NCBI GenBank assembly: GCA_900752535.1
Contig: CAADVV010000359.1
Span: 1 to 9,151, forward strand
Direction: 5' to 3'
From: Bacteroidales bacterium
Lineage (GTDB): Bacteria > Bacteroidota > Bacteroidia > Bacteroidales > Muribaculaceae
DNA length: 9,151 nt
Shown: positions 1 to 6,811 of the stretch, piece by piece
Position numbering within the stretch: position 1 is the stretch's first letter
How the letters are laid out: every line of letters begins with the position of its first letter
Position numbers and translations under genes: made by a program
Notes under the pieces: generated by a model
What the model saw: the letters and a program-made list of their open reading frames with translations, nothing else
What the model was told of the DNA's origin: nothing
The model's database searches: none

Positions 1-8
1 CGATATGA

Positions 9-40
9 CAAAGCCCCGGCTTGTGAAAGTCAGGGCTTTG
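9..40 (+). terminator. Rho-independent terminator for a gene left of the window
   Basis: An 8-bp perfect stem (CAAAGCCC at 9-16 with GGGCTTTG at 33-40) continues past one C/A mismatch into a second five-pair stem, 18-22 with 27-31, which includes one G-U pair and is capped by GTGA. TTTTATGTTTT follows on the plus strand. The minus-strand side lacks a comparable T-tract, so it should act on plus-strand transcription. No plus-strand gene is visible here, which implies a convergent gene ending just before position 1. Confidence 0.75.
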
Positions 41-62
41 TTTTATGTTTTACAGCAGATAC

Positions 63-101
63 AAAAAGAGGCTGCGCCTATTTTGACACAGCCCCATTTT
101 T
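63..101 (-). terminator. Bidirectional hairpin terminator after the small lipoprotein gene
   Basis: The stem pairs GGCTG (70-74) with CAGCC (89-93) and extends past a C/A mismatch by one more pair (76 with 87). It is flanked by AAAAA at 63-67 and TTTTT at 97-101, so either strand gives a stem followed by a U-run. On the minus strand it lies about 22 nt beyond the stop codon of the lipoprotein gene (stop at 123-125). It can also back up the plus-facing hairpin at 9-40, which fits two convergent genes sharing a terminator. Confidence 0.75.
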
Positions 102-122
102 GTAGGGTATGAATGACTTGTC

Positions 123-779
123 TTACTGCTTTGTAAATGTCAGCTTGTTGTGTGCTGCCTCGAGAGTCATTGTTGTGCCGGTGATTTTCACATCGTCGAA
201 TTTGCGCATTTTCTGTATCTTGGCAGCAAGCATCGGTTTGATGACATCCGCTATGTTGGCTTTAACACTCTCTTTGATTGTGTTGAGTGAATCTTTAGGA
301 GCGTCAGTGAGTTTCGCATAGGTTAGCACCAAAGATGCTGTATCGACTGCAACTGTGGTCTTTGAAGGGTCAAGATTGAGCACAATCTCGTCGCCGTCAG
401 TTACTGTCCAAGTTCCGGAAGCGTTGACGTTGCCGTTGACGGTAGCTTTGACGGGAACATTGGTCGCGACTGTCTCCACACCCCTGGAAACAGTATAGTC
501 GGCTGAGAGGTTGATTGTGCCGCCATTTATGCCTTCAGTTCTGACAAACGTGAGGGTAGGGGTGCAGGTCATTTCTCCGACATCACCGCGGTCTGTCCGG
601 TCACCTTTATCGCGCATATCATCTCTGTCAGGTTTATCTTTTTTACCTTTAATCATTTCGGCAGTATTGCCTTTCCATGTCCCTACAAGATTTCCGGCAA
701 GCCTGGCATCTTCACTACTGCACGAAGTGAGACCGATAACAGCAGTCAGGGCCGCTACCATTAATAATTTAGTTTTCAT
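123..779 (-). CDS. Small surface or periplasmic lipoprotein, probably lipocalin-like, with a charged insertion
   Basis: A 218-residue protein starts at ATG 777-779. The frame stays open 14 codons further upstream, but this Met directly precedes a textbook lipoprotein signal: positive MKTK, a hydrophobic stretch, and lipobox LTSC with the lipidated Cys at residue 20. SSED follows and resembles the acidic export signal that sends Bacteroidota lipoproteins to the surface. Next comes a short GTWKG motif (33-37), as at the first strand of lipocalin-like beta-barrels. A very charged stretch rich in Lys, Asp and Arg spans about 44-69. From 71 on, alternating strands (TPTLTF, GTWTV, EIVLNL, ASLVLTY) suggest a beta-barrel. 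A predicted amphipathic helix (about 165-190) is followed by a final strand ending LTFTKQ. I recognise the general Bacteroidales small-lipoprotein type but no named family, and I assign no ligand. The gene appears monocistronic: a terminator follows, and 194 nt of non-coding DNA precede it. Confidence 0.85.
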   Translation of the reverse strand: MKTKLLMVAALTAVIGLTSCSSEDARLAGNLVGTWKGNTAEMIKGKKDKPDRDDMRDKGDRTDRGDVGEMTCTPTLTFVRTEGINGGTINLSADYTVSRGVETVATNVPVKATVNGNVNASGTWTVTDGDEIVLNLDPSKTTVAVDTASLVLTYAKLTDAPKDSLNTIKESVKANIADVIKPMLAAKIQKMRKFDDVKITGTTMTLEAAHNKLTFTKQ

Positions 780-863
780 AACTTTACTGTTTAAAGTTCG
801 TTTGTTTTCATCATACAACATTCAATATGCCTTATAAGTTCATTATAACACATCACGAGGCGA

Positions 864-871
864 CAAGTTTA
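864..871 (-). promoter_or_regulatory. Possible -7 box for the small lipoprotein gene (weak)
   Basis: On the minus strand this reads TAAACTTG, one mismatch from the Bacteroidota -7 consensus TAnnTTTG. It would give a leader of roughly 80 nt before the ATG at 779. No clear -33 TTTG is seen upstream. The last 30 nt before the start are A-rich with no Shine-Dalgarno sequence, as usual in this phylum. I see nothing else in the 780-973 spacer: no obvious terminator follows the stop codon at 974, so readthrough from the upstream gene is possible. Confidence 0.3.
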
Positions 872-973
872 ATGAAAACGAAACATTTTTGATGCTTTTT
901 CTTGCTCCGTGTGTATCATGACATGGCGCAGGGATTGTTTGGTCGATAACTTTCTGATTGTCGGTCCTCTTAG

Positions 974-1597
974 TTATTTGAGAAGCGGCAGTATCTCCGC
1001 TTCAAAAATCGAACGTTCTATCAGACGATAGTGAGGATGATATGCCTCTTCATACGCCCGACTGTGATGCGAAGCATACCGCCCGTTTGCGAGCATGCGA
1101 TTGATGTCAGCCGTGTCTTTGCCCATATCCTTAAAAGCCAACCCTTTGGAATGAATAATCTCCTCTATTTCAGACCAACGGCGTTTCCAGTCTTCAATGT
1201 CGGGCAATCTGAAACTTTTTGCGCTGCGGATAAAGGCATCAGCGTAAACATCAAAAGATACTTTGCCCGAGGTAATTACAGAGAGATTGACGCGGACAAA
1301 TCGTCCTGTCGCGCCTGCATCTTCATATTCAGGACAAAGTGAGGCCTCCTCTCGGACAATCTGACACTCGTCGCGCAGATAGTCTATGGCATTTGACACC
1401 GAATTCATATCCTCGCCCATCAGATGTCCCGGACCAAAAGCATCCTGAAAGAAGCTCTTGTATATATCTTTAAGCGTCGACGCCGGATATGTCTTAGTCT
1501 GGTAGTCAATGGCGCGTGAGACAGCCGCTGAGTCAGCTTGAGCGAGTGCCGAAAAGTGAGAAATCATGATGAGAAAAACGAGTATGATAGCTTTCAT
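974..1597 (-). CDS. Secreted protein of unknown function (conserved-looking, His/Tyr-rich C-terminus)
   Basis: A 207-residue protein begins at ATG 1595-1597. A TTG two codons upstream (1601-1603) is a less likely start. Residues 1-19 form a signal peptide (MK, then a hydrophobic core, then ALA before Gln20) with no lipobox Cys, so the mature protein should be periplasmic or exported. The body is mainly helical. Stretches that look like family signatures are YPASTLKDIYKSFF (37-50), FGPGH (54-58), RVNLSVI (102-108), and HHSRAYEEAYHPHYRL (177-192), near the C-terminus. The concentration of His, Arg and Tyr in the last, with FGPGH, could form a metal or substrate site, but that is inference. I cannot name a family. 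The susCD terminator and its own -7 box separate it from the operon, so it should not be assumed to serve glycan use. Confidence 0.88.
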   Translation of the reverse strand: MKAIILVFLIMISHFSALAQADSAAVSRAIDYQTKTYPASTLKDIYKSFFQDAFGPGHLMGEDMNSVSNAIDYLRDECQIVREEASLCPEYEDAGATGRFVRVNLSVITSGKVSFDVYADAFIRSAKSFRLPDIEDWKRRWSEIEEIIHSKGLAFKDMGKDTADINRMLANGRYASHHSRAYEEAYHPHYRLIERSIFEAEILPLLK

Positions 1598-1629
1598 CGC
1601 CAAATTTTTTTGTTGCTATGTAGTCGGGA

Positions 1630-1637
1630 CAAAGATA
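1630..1637 (-). promoter_or_regulatory. -7 promoter box for the secreted unknown protein gene
   Basis: The minus strand reads TATCTTTG, an exact match to the Bacteroidota primary-sigma -7 consensus TAnnTTTG. It lies 32 nt before the ATG at 1597, giving an expected leader of about 25 nt. The -33 region has only a poor match to TTTG. It lies downstream of the susD terminator, which supports independent transcription. Confidence 0.6.
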
Positions 1638-1675
1638 CAAATTTTGACGGTTAGCTTCTCACATCCGTTTAACCC

Positions 1676-1724
1676 AAAAATTCAGAGACTGCGTCGTCGG
1701 GGGGGACGGCGCAGCCTCGTGAAT
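1676..1724 (-). terminator. Strong Rho-independent terminator closing the susC-susD operon
   Basis: Reading the minus strand, the 5' arm (1724-1705) pairs with the 3' arm (1698-1680) almost throughout: ATTCA with TGAAT, GAG with CTC, CTGCG with CGCAG, then CGTC/GACG-type pairs around a six-base loop, with one bulged C and two wobble pairs. A T-run (complement of AAAAA, 1676-1680) follows. It begins 34 nt after the susD stop codon (1759-1761), so most susCD transcripts should end here. Confidence 0.85.
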
Positions 1725-1758
1725 CTCTATACTTCTAATTCTAATGGAAACTCAATTA

Positions 1759-3528
1759 TCAGAAAGCGGGATAACCGGGATTCTGGACATATTTGCCTCC
1801 CGAGAAGTTATATTGCGCGGTCGGAATCGCGAAGTATTCTTCGCCGGTCTCGAATGAGGCGTTCTGATAGTACATGCGGTTGTCGCGTTCGGCTGCAAAG
1901 TAGTTGTTCATAGTCTCCTTCGCAATGCCCCAGCGCACGAGGTCGTAGAATCGTTCACCCTCCATGGCTTTCTCGAGACGCATCTCTGTGCGCAGAGCCT
2001 TGCGGGCATAGTCCTGAGTCCATCCGGCGGCAGGGTAGAGGCCGATTTTGTAGTTGGCGGCATTTTTCGAAGGGTCGTTGAAGTCCTTGACATACTGACT
2101 GTTCATGGCGCGTGAACGGACGCGGTTGATGAGCTGGCGGGCTTCTTCGAGGCCGTCGCCGCCGATTTCTATGAGAGCTTCGGCTTTATAGAGGAGAAGG
2201 TCGGCGTAGCGTATGAGCTGCCAGTTGAGAGCAGATGCTCCCCAGGGCCATCCCTGCTGTGCATCGGGCGATTCGGGAGAGAGCCAGAAACGTTTGGTGT
2301 TGTTATAGCCGTATGTGTCGGGGTTTCTCACCCAAAGTCCGCAGGGTGCGTCTTTATAGGTCTTGTAGGTTATGGTCGGGCGACCGGTGACGAAGTCGAG
2401 ACGGGGGTCTACATTGCCGTCAACATTGGCGAGGTGATAGTTGCCGTCGGCGTCAAACTCGACCGTGCCGTAGTCGGGACGGCTCTGGTAGTCAAAGACC
2501 GGGAGTCCGTTTTCATCTGTCTGATAGGCATTGATGAGGTCCTGTGAGGGGAGGAAGAATCCGTCGCCCTGCCAGGGGCAGCCGGGGCCGGTCATGGAGT
2601 TGAGGAGGTTGCCCCAGTTGATACGACCCACACCGCTTGATCCGTCATCCTTCGAGAACTGCACGGCGAGCACCGATTCAGGTCCGTTCTCATATTCGAG
2701 CATGTCGAGCTTCTGGAAATCGTCAAGGAGGTCATATCCGGTCAGACCGTCAATGATGTCGACCACCTCCTGAAGAAGCTGTTTGTTGATGTTGATTACG
2801 GCATTTGTCTGCGGGTCTTCCTCATATGCCTGATAGAGTTTCACCTTTGCTGCCAGAGCGAGGGCTGAGCGGCGGTTAATGCGTCCGATTTCAGGCTGTT
2901 CGTCAGGAAGATTTTTGGCTGCTTCCATCAGCTCTGAGGCTATGCGTGCGAGGTGTTGCTCGCGTGTGAACTCATCGTTGCGGACATTGATATATTCGGT
3001 CTCGGGGAGGTCTATGTCCATGTAGGGAATTCGGTTGAACTGGCGCACGAGGTCAAAATACCAGAATGAGCGGATGACGCTGACCTCGGCGATGCGGGCC
3101 TTGATATCCTTGTTGACGCTTTCGTCAATCTTGCGGAGAGCGCGGATGGCCGAGTTGCAGCGCGAGATGCCGCAGTAGACATTGAACCACTTGCCGTCGA
3201 GGAGTCCGTTGTTGGGCTGGAGTTTTGCGGTCTCCATGTCGTGGAACTCCCAGATGTCTGTCTCACCGCCTCCGCCTTTGTAGGCATTGTCGGCGCGGAC
3301 CTCGCCATGGCTCCAGTTGGTGATGGAGTAGAAGTGAGGGTCGTTTGAGTCGGCGTAACGGCATCCAAAGGTGGCATATGCTCCCGACACGAGGAGGTCT
3401 GCGGCCTTAGGGTCATTCATGTTTGCCTCTGAGAGTGTGCCCTGCGGTTCGTTACGGAGAAAGTCGTCGCTGCATGAGGTGAAGCTGAGCGCAGCGACTG
3501 TTATTGCTGCTATAATATTGAGTTTCAT
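1759..3528 (-). CDS. susD-like: SusD/RagB-family surface glycan-binding lipoprotein
   Basis: A 589-residue lipoprotein caps the partner SusC barrel and captures glycan at the cell surface for import. The signal peptide ends in lipobox FTSC with Cys19, followed by SDD, a typical Bacteroidota surface-export signal. The N-terminal SusD-like region (about 20-230) contains the helical tetratricopeptide-like scaffold, including WFNVYCGISRCNSAI (114-128) and IAEVSVIRSFWYFDLVRQF (146-164). The C-terminal SusD domain (about 300-589) carries the family hallmarks NWQLIRYADLLLYKAEAL (435-452), LRTEMRLEKAMEGERFYDLV (512-531) and the closing NPGYPAF. The length is normal and the gene looks intact. It follows the susC stop by 21 nt, so the two are co-transcribed and made in proportion. 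The ligand cannot be deduced: SusD binding sites vary between loci, although the aromatic-rich segment around 314-325 and the loop around 386-416 are the kind of surface loops that could contribute. Confidence 0.97.
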   Translation of the reverse strand: MKLNIIAAITVAALSFTSCSDDFLRNEPQGTLSEANMNDPKAADLLVSGAYATFGCRYADSNDPHFYSITNWSHGEVRADNAYKGGGGETDIWEFHDMETAKLQPNNGLLDGKWFNVYCGISRCNSAIRALRKIDESVNKDIKARIAEVSVIRSFWYFDLVRQFNRIPYMDIDLPETEYINVRNDEFTREQHLARIASELMEAAKNLPDEQPEIGRINRRSALALAAKVKLYQAYEEDPQTNAVININKQLLQEVVDIIDGLTGYDLLDDFQKLDMLEYENGPESVLAVQFSKDDGSSGVGRINWGNLLNSMTGPGCPWQGDGFFLPSQDLINAYQTDENGLPVFDYQSRPDYGTVEFDADGNYHLANVDGNVDPRLDFVTGRPTITYKTYKDAPCGLWVRNPDTYGYNNTKRFWLSPESPDAQQGWPWGASALNWQLIRYADLLLYKAEALIEIGGDGLEEARQLINRVRSRAMNSQYVKDFNDPSKNAANYKIGLYPAAGWTQDYARKALRTEMRLEKAMEGERFYDLVRWGIAKETMNNYFAAERDNRMYYQNASFETGEEYFAIPTAQYNFSGGKYVQNPGYPAF

Positions 3529-3549
3529 TTTAGATTTCAGATTTAAGTT
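3529..3549 (-). promoter_or_regulatory. susC-susD intergenic leader without Shine-Dalgarno
   Basis: The 21-nt gap between the susC stop and the susD ATG is A/T-rich on the minus strand, with a near-repeat AAATCTG/AAATCTA just before the start. There is no AGGAGG-like sequence. Unstructured A-rich upstream regions are the usual translation-initiation context in Bacteroidota, and this supports the ATG at 3526-3528. Confidence 0.5.
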
Positions 3550-6500
3550 TTAGAAACCGAACTGGATGCCGAACGTATACTGGCGGGGAAGGGCGTAGGG
3601 GTATCCGAGACCTTCGGGGTCAGCACCGCTGTATTTGGTGATTGTGAACACATTCTGTGCCTGGAAATAGATTCGGGCATTTTTGAGGAAAAGTCTGTCC
3701 TGAATCTTTTTGGGGAGAGTATAGCCGAGTGTCAGCGTTTTCAGGCGAAGAAACGAACCGTCTTCGATGTAATATTGTGAACCTTCATTCTCGCTGTTGG
3801 AGTTATCGACCGTCGGGGCAGGAACATCCGAGCTGTAATAACCTGTCTGAAGATAGTTGTCATAAGCTCTGGCGGCATCGAGAAGCTGTGTGCCGTGGTT
3901 TCCGGTCCAGAGCTGGAAGAAGTCGGTGTAGTATTTTGAATTGTTCCATGCGTCGCGGATGATGCTGTTGAAGAAGAGGCTCAGGTCAAATCCTTTCCAG
4001 TTGGCGCCGAGGTTAAGTCCGAATTGCGCCTTAGGAAGGTCTGAGCCGACCCATTCGCGGTCGCGGTTGTTAATCACGCCGTCGCCGTTGGTGTCGACAT
4101 ATCTCACGCGTCCTACGCCGGGATTGCCGAATTCGACCTTATATTTTTCCTTGTAGGCGTCAACTTCCTCCTGCGTGCGGAAAACGCCGTCGGTCTTATA
4201 GACGAGCCATGATCCGAGCGAGTTGCCCACAATAGTCTTGTCGATACCGTTGCCCCCGCCCCATGTGTAGTAGATGTCGTCCATCAGGCCTGTCACCTTG
4301 TTTTTCATTGCCGTGACATTCAGGCCTACATTGTAACTCAGCCCGTTTGATAGTGTCTGACGCCATTCGGCTGTGATTTCCACGCCTTTGTTCACCATCG
4401 ATCCGCCGTTATACCAGCAGTAGCCGCCTTCACCGATTGTGGCGATATAGGGTTTTTCAACGAGCATGTCATCGGTCTTTTTGTGAAAGTAGTCGAATGT
4501 GAAGAGCAGACGGCTGTCGAGAAACGAGGCGTCGAAGCCGACGTTTGTCTGATATGTCTTTTCCCAGGTGAGGTCGGGGTTGGTTGTGCGGTAGCGAAGT
4601 GCGCCGGGCGAGAGTGTGTTACCGCCACCGAGGGCATAAGCGGCGCGGTCGAGATCCATTGAGTATTTGGCGTAGAAAGCGTCGTTGGCTATAAGGTCGT
4701 TACCGTTGACGCCATAGGCTCCGCGGATTTTCAGGTCGCTCAGCCAGTTGCGGGTCGCTTCCATGAATTTCTCCTGAGATATGCGCCAGCCCAGTGAAAC
4801 CGAGGGGAACCAGTCGTAGTTGTGGCTGTCTGACAGACGTGACGATGCGTCGCGGCGGATGGTGAACGATGCGAGATACTTGTTGTCCCACGAATAGTTC
4901 ACTTTGCCGAAGAATGAGAACATCGAGTAGTTAGAAGCGCCTGAGCCCGTGTTTTTATTAGAGGTCACATTGCCGAGATAGAGGTAGTTAGGGTCCTCGA
5001 TTTCCAGGCCTTTACCTTCCCCGAACATATCTTCGAAATGGTTGCGTTTTGACTCGATACCCACAAGTGCCATGAGAGAATTCCTGCCAAAGTCAATGTT
5101 ATACTGGGCCGTATTAGTCCAAACCCAGTCGACAGTCTTGCTTGAGTATTGATAGAGTGTGTTTGTCTTGTCTCGCAGGTTTGCCGGCGTGAAGTTCTTG
5201 TCCGTGCCGTTATGATAATTGAGACCGAAATTGGTCTTAAGAATAAGATTTTTCACAGGCTCAACCGACAGATAGGCATTGCCGAAGACGCGCCAGTATT
5301 CGTGCTTGTTTGAGGCTTCCTCGTTGATTAGGCGCACGAGGTTGGGGGTGTCGTTAAGTCCGAATGCAACCTGGTCATTGTAGTTTCCTTCCGAGTCATA
5401 GACCGTGCGGGCCGGGTGCATCTTGATGGCGTTCTCCTCGATGCCGCCGGGAGCGTTGTGCTGGCGCCACCAGTTGAGGGTGAGATTGCCGCCCACTTTG
5501 AGTCGGTTGTTGATGAATCCGTAGTCAGAGCTGAAACGTGTGTTGGCTTTCTGGAAATCACTGCCCTTAATGATACCGTCATGGTCGAGATAGCTGAGCG
5601 AGAATGAAGATGATCCGTTGTCGCTGCCCTTTGACAGACCGATGCTGTAGGTCTGCATTAAAGCCGTGCGGTGTATTTCATCCTCCCAGTTGGTGCTCTG
5701 TGGATTCACCATAACACCGTTGAGGTTGGTATATGGCTGAAGTTGTGGCTTGGCTCCGTTGCCGTAGAGCTCTGAAGTGGGAGTGGTGCCGTAGGCATAT
5801 TTGTATGCGGCCCAGTAGGTTTCGCCCCACTGGTCGGCGTTCATCATATTCAGTCCGCTCTGATAGGTTTGCAGAGTGAGAGTGGCGTCGAAAGTCACCC
5901 GGCATTCACCTTTCTTTGCGCGTTTGGTGGTGATGATGATTACGCCGTTGGCTGCCTGAGCTCCATATATTGAGGCTGAGGCGGCATCCTTGAGGACCTG
6001 GATTGACTCGACGTCATTGCTGTTGAGGATTGTGCCGGGATTCTCACGGGTCATCACACCGTCAATCACGTAAAGCGGACCGTTTGCATCGCTGCGGAAT
6101 GAAGATGCACCGCGTATCGAGGTCCCCGTACTGAGTCCGCCGGGGGTGCCGTCTGTCGTAATATTCATACCGGCCACACGTCCCTGAAGGGCCTGTACGA
6201 CGTTGCCGGTCGGGGTGTCGGAAACGTCTTTCATTTTAACGACCGAAACCGAACCGGTCAGGTCGGCCTTTTTCTCCGTTGAATAACCCACCACGACAAC
6301 TTCATCAAGAAGTTCGGAGTTTTCGTCGAGATAGAGCTTCATCTCGGGTGTGGCTTTGACCTCAGCTGTTTTGAATCCGACATAGGTGATTTTTAGGAGG
6401 GCGCCCTCGGGGACCGAGATTTCAAAATTACCGTCGAAGTCAGTAGCTGTTCCCGCTTTGGTCGCCTCACATATGACGGAAGCTCCGATAAGCGGTTCGT

Positions 6501-6603
6501 CATCGGTTTTTGAAAGCACTGTCCCATGCACAGTGATGTTCTGTGCCTGCACTGTGATTGCCATCAGCAAAGACAATAATGCACTGAGAATTGTTCTTTT
6601 CAT
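3550..6603 (-). CDS. susC-like: SusC/RagA-family TonB-dependent outer-membrane glycan importer
   Basis: A 1017-residue outer-membrane transporter uses TonB energy to import glycans delivered by the adjacent SusD protein. The order is: signal peptide (1-20, cut after VQA); a carboxypeptidase-regulatory-like beta-sandwich (about 23-93; GTVLSKTDDEPLIGASV, DFDGNFEI, ITYVGFKTAEV); the TonB box DEVVVVGY (100-107); the plug domain (about 113-228; LQGRVAGM, TSIRGASSF, PLYVIDGV, ESIQVLKDAASASIYGAQAANGVIIITTK); then the 22-strand-type barrel to the C-terminal Phe, which serves as the outer-membrane assembly signal. DTNGDGVINNRD (837-848) is the EF-hand-like loop common in this family. There is no N-terminal STN domain, so control by an anti-sigma/ECF-sigma pair is not expected, which fits the HTCS next door. 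ATG 6601-6603 is chosen because the signal peptide starts there and an A-rich leader precedes it. The gene is full length and intact. Confidence 0.97.
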   Translation of the reverse strand: MKRTILSALLSLLMAITVQAQNITVHGTVLSKTDDEPLIGASVICEATKAGTATDFDGNFEISVPEGALLKITYVGFKTAEVKATPEMKLYLDENSELLDEVVVVGYSTEKKADLTGSVSVVKMKDVSDTPTGNVVQALQGRVAGMNITTDGTPGGLSTGTSIRGASSFRSDANGPLYVIDGVMTRENPGTILNSNDVESIQVLKDAASASIYGAQAANGVIIITTKRAKKGECRVTFDATLTLQTYQSGLNMMNADQWGETYWAAYKYAYGTTPTSELYGNGAKPQLQPYTNLNGVMVNPQSTNWEDEIHRTALMQTYSIGLSKGSDNGSSSFSLSYLDHDGIIKGSDFQKANTRFSSDYGFINNRLKVGGNLTLNWWRQHNAPGGIEENAIKMHPARTVYDSEGNYNDQVAFGLNDTPNLVRLINEEASNKHEYWRVFGNAYLSVEPVKNLILKTNFGLNYHNGTDKNFTPANLRDKTNTLYQYSSKTVDWVWTNTAQYNIDFGRNSLMALVGIESKRNHFEDMFGEGKGLEIEDPNYLYLGNVTSNKNTGSGASNYSMFSFFGKVNYSWDNKYLASFTIRRDASSRLSDSHNYDWFPSVSLGWRISQEKFMEATRNWLSDLKIRGAYGVNGNDLIANDAFYAKYSMDLDRAAYALGGGNTLSPGALRYRTTNPDLTWEKTYQTNVGFDASFLDSRLLFTFDYFHKKTDDMLVEKPYIATIGEGGYCWYNGGSMVNKGVEITAEWRQTLSNGLSYNVGLNVTAMKNKVTGLMDDIYYTWGGGNGIDKTIVGNSLGSWLVYKTDGVFRTQEEVDAYKEKYKVEFGNPGVGRVRYVDTNGDGVINNRDREWVGSDLPKAQFGLNLGANWKGFDLSLFFNSIIRDAWNNSKYYTDFFQLWTGNHGTQLLDAARAYDNYLQTGYYSSDVPAPTVDNSNSENEGSQYYIEDGSFLRLKTLTLGYTLPKKIQDRLFLKNARIYFQAQNVFTITKYSGADPEGLGYPYALPRQYTFGIQFGF

Positions 6604-6634
6604 TATGGTTGATTTTTGGTTTATGATTCTGATG

Positions 6635-6642
6635 CAAATTTA
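6635..6642 (-). promoter_or_regulatory. -7 promoter box of the susCD operon
   Basis: The minus strand reads TAAATTTG, an exact match to TAnnTTTG. Transcription would start near 6628, leaving a leader of about 25 nt before the susC ATG (6603). About 19-22 nt further upstream there is no TTTG or TTG at the -33 position (AGGCT is found instead). A promoter with a good -7 and no -33 is what one expects of an activator-dependent PUL promoter. Confidence 0.6.
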
Positions 6643-6684
6643 GGCTGCGGGCTGTGGATCAGCCTATAAAGATTGTTGCGCGGG

Positions 6685-6719
6685 CTATCAAATATCGAAC
6701 AATGCACGATTATTGATAG
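6685..6719. promoter_or_regulatory. Imperfect palindrome, candidate operator for the HTCS regulator
   Basis: The left arm CTATCAAATATCG (6685-6697) and the right arm CGATTATTGATAG (6707-6719) are inverted copies matching at 11 of 13 positions, separated by nine bases centred on 6702. The two mismatches are adjacent. It sits upstream of the susC -7 box, with its centre about 73 nt before the predicted start site, a plausible activator position. The arms lie only 9 nt apart and no T-run follows, so it is not a terminator. Binding by the neighbouring HTCS is inferred from position. Confidence 0.45.
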
Positions 6720-6751
6720 TATATGCACGCTTTTTCATTTTGCGGGCTAAC

Positions 6752-6790
6752 AAAAAACGCACCTTCATCGTCGACGATGAGATGCGTTTT
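6752..6790 (-). terminator. Terminator of the HTCS gene
   Basis: AAAACGCA (6754-6761) pairs with TGCGTTTT (6783-6790), and an internal 14-nt perfect palindrome (6766-6779, CATCG...CGATG around TCGA) forms the upper stem, with minor unpaired bases between them. On the minus strand a run of T follows directly, 22 nt or more after the HTCS stop codon (6812-6814). It separates HTCS transcription from the susCD promoter. The A/T flanks are symmetric, so some activity on the plus strand is possible. Confidence 0.8.
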
Positions 6791-6811
6791 ATGTCGTTTT
6801 TTGTTTTCGGT

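Noticed and set aside
780..821. Upstream in-frame start that would add 14 residues (MLYDENK...) to the small lipoprotein
   Set aside because: The extension would bury the lipoprotein signal peptide. The ATG at 777-779 sits right before it and has an A-rich leader.
511..837. Plus-strand open frame opposite the small lipoprotein
   Set aside because: It is antisense to a gene with a clear signal peptide. Its Ser/Pro/Leu-rich content is typical of complement translation.
842..847. TATAAT-like sequence on the minus strand upstream of the small lipoprotein
   Set aside because: Bacteroidota primary sigma does not use the E. coli -10, and no TTGACA stands at 17 nt spacing.
1598..1603. TTG start two codons before the chosen ATG of the secreted protein
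   Set aside because: ATG at 1595-1597 is the better start codon and directly begins the signal peptide MKAIIL.
1566..1913. Plus-strand open frame of 115 codons across the susD 3' end and the intergenic region
   Set aside because: It overlaps the susD terminator hairpin and the promoter of the next gene. The product is Arg/Ser-rich with no domain, so it is a shadow of the opposite strand.
6766..6779. Perfect 14-nt palindrome considered as a regulator site
   Set aside because: It is nested in a longer complementary stem with a T-run right after the HTCS stop, so a terminator upper stem explains it.
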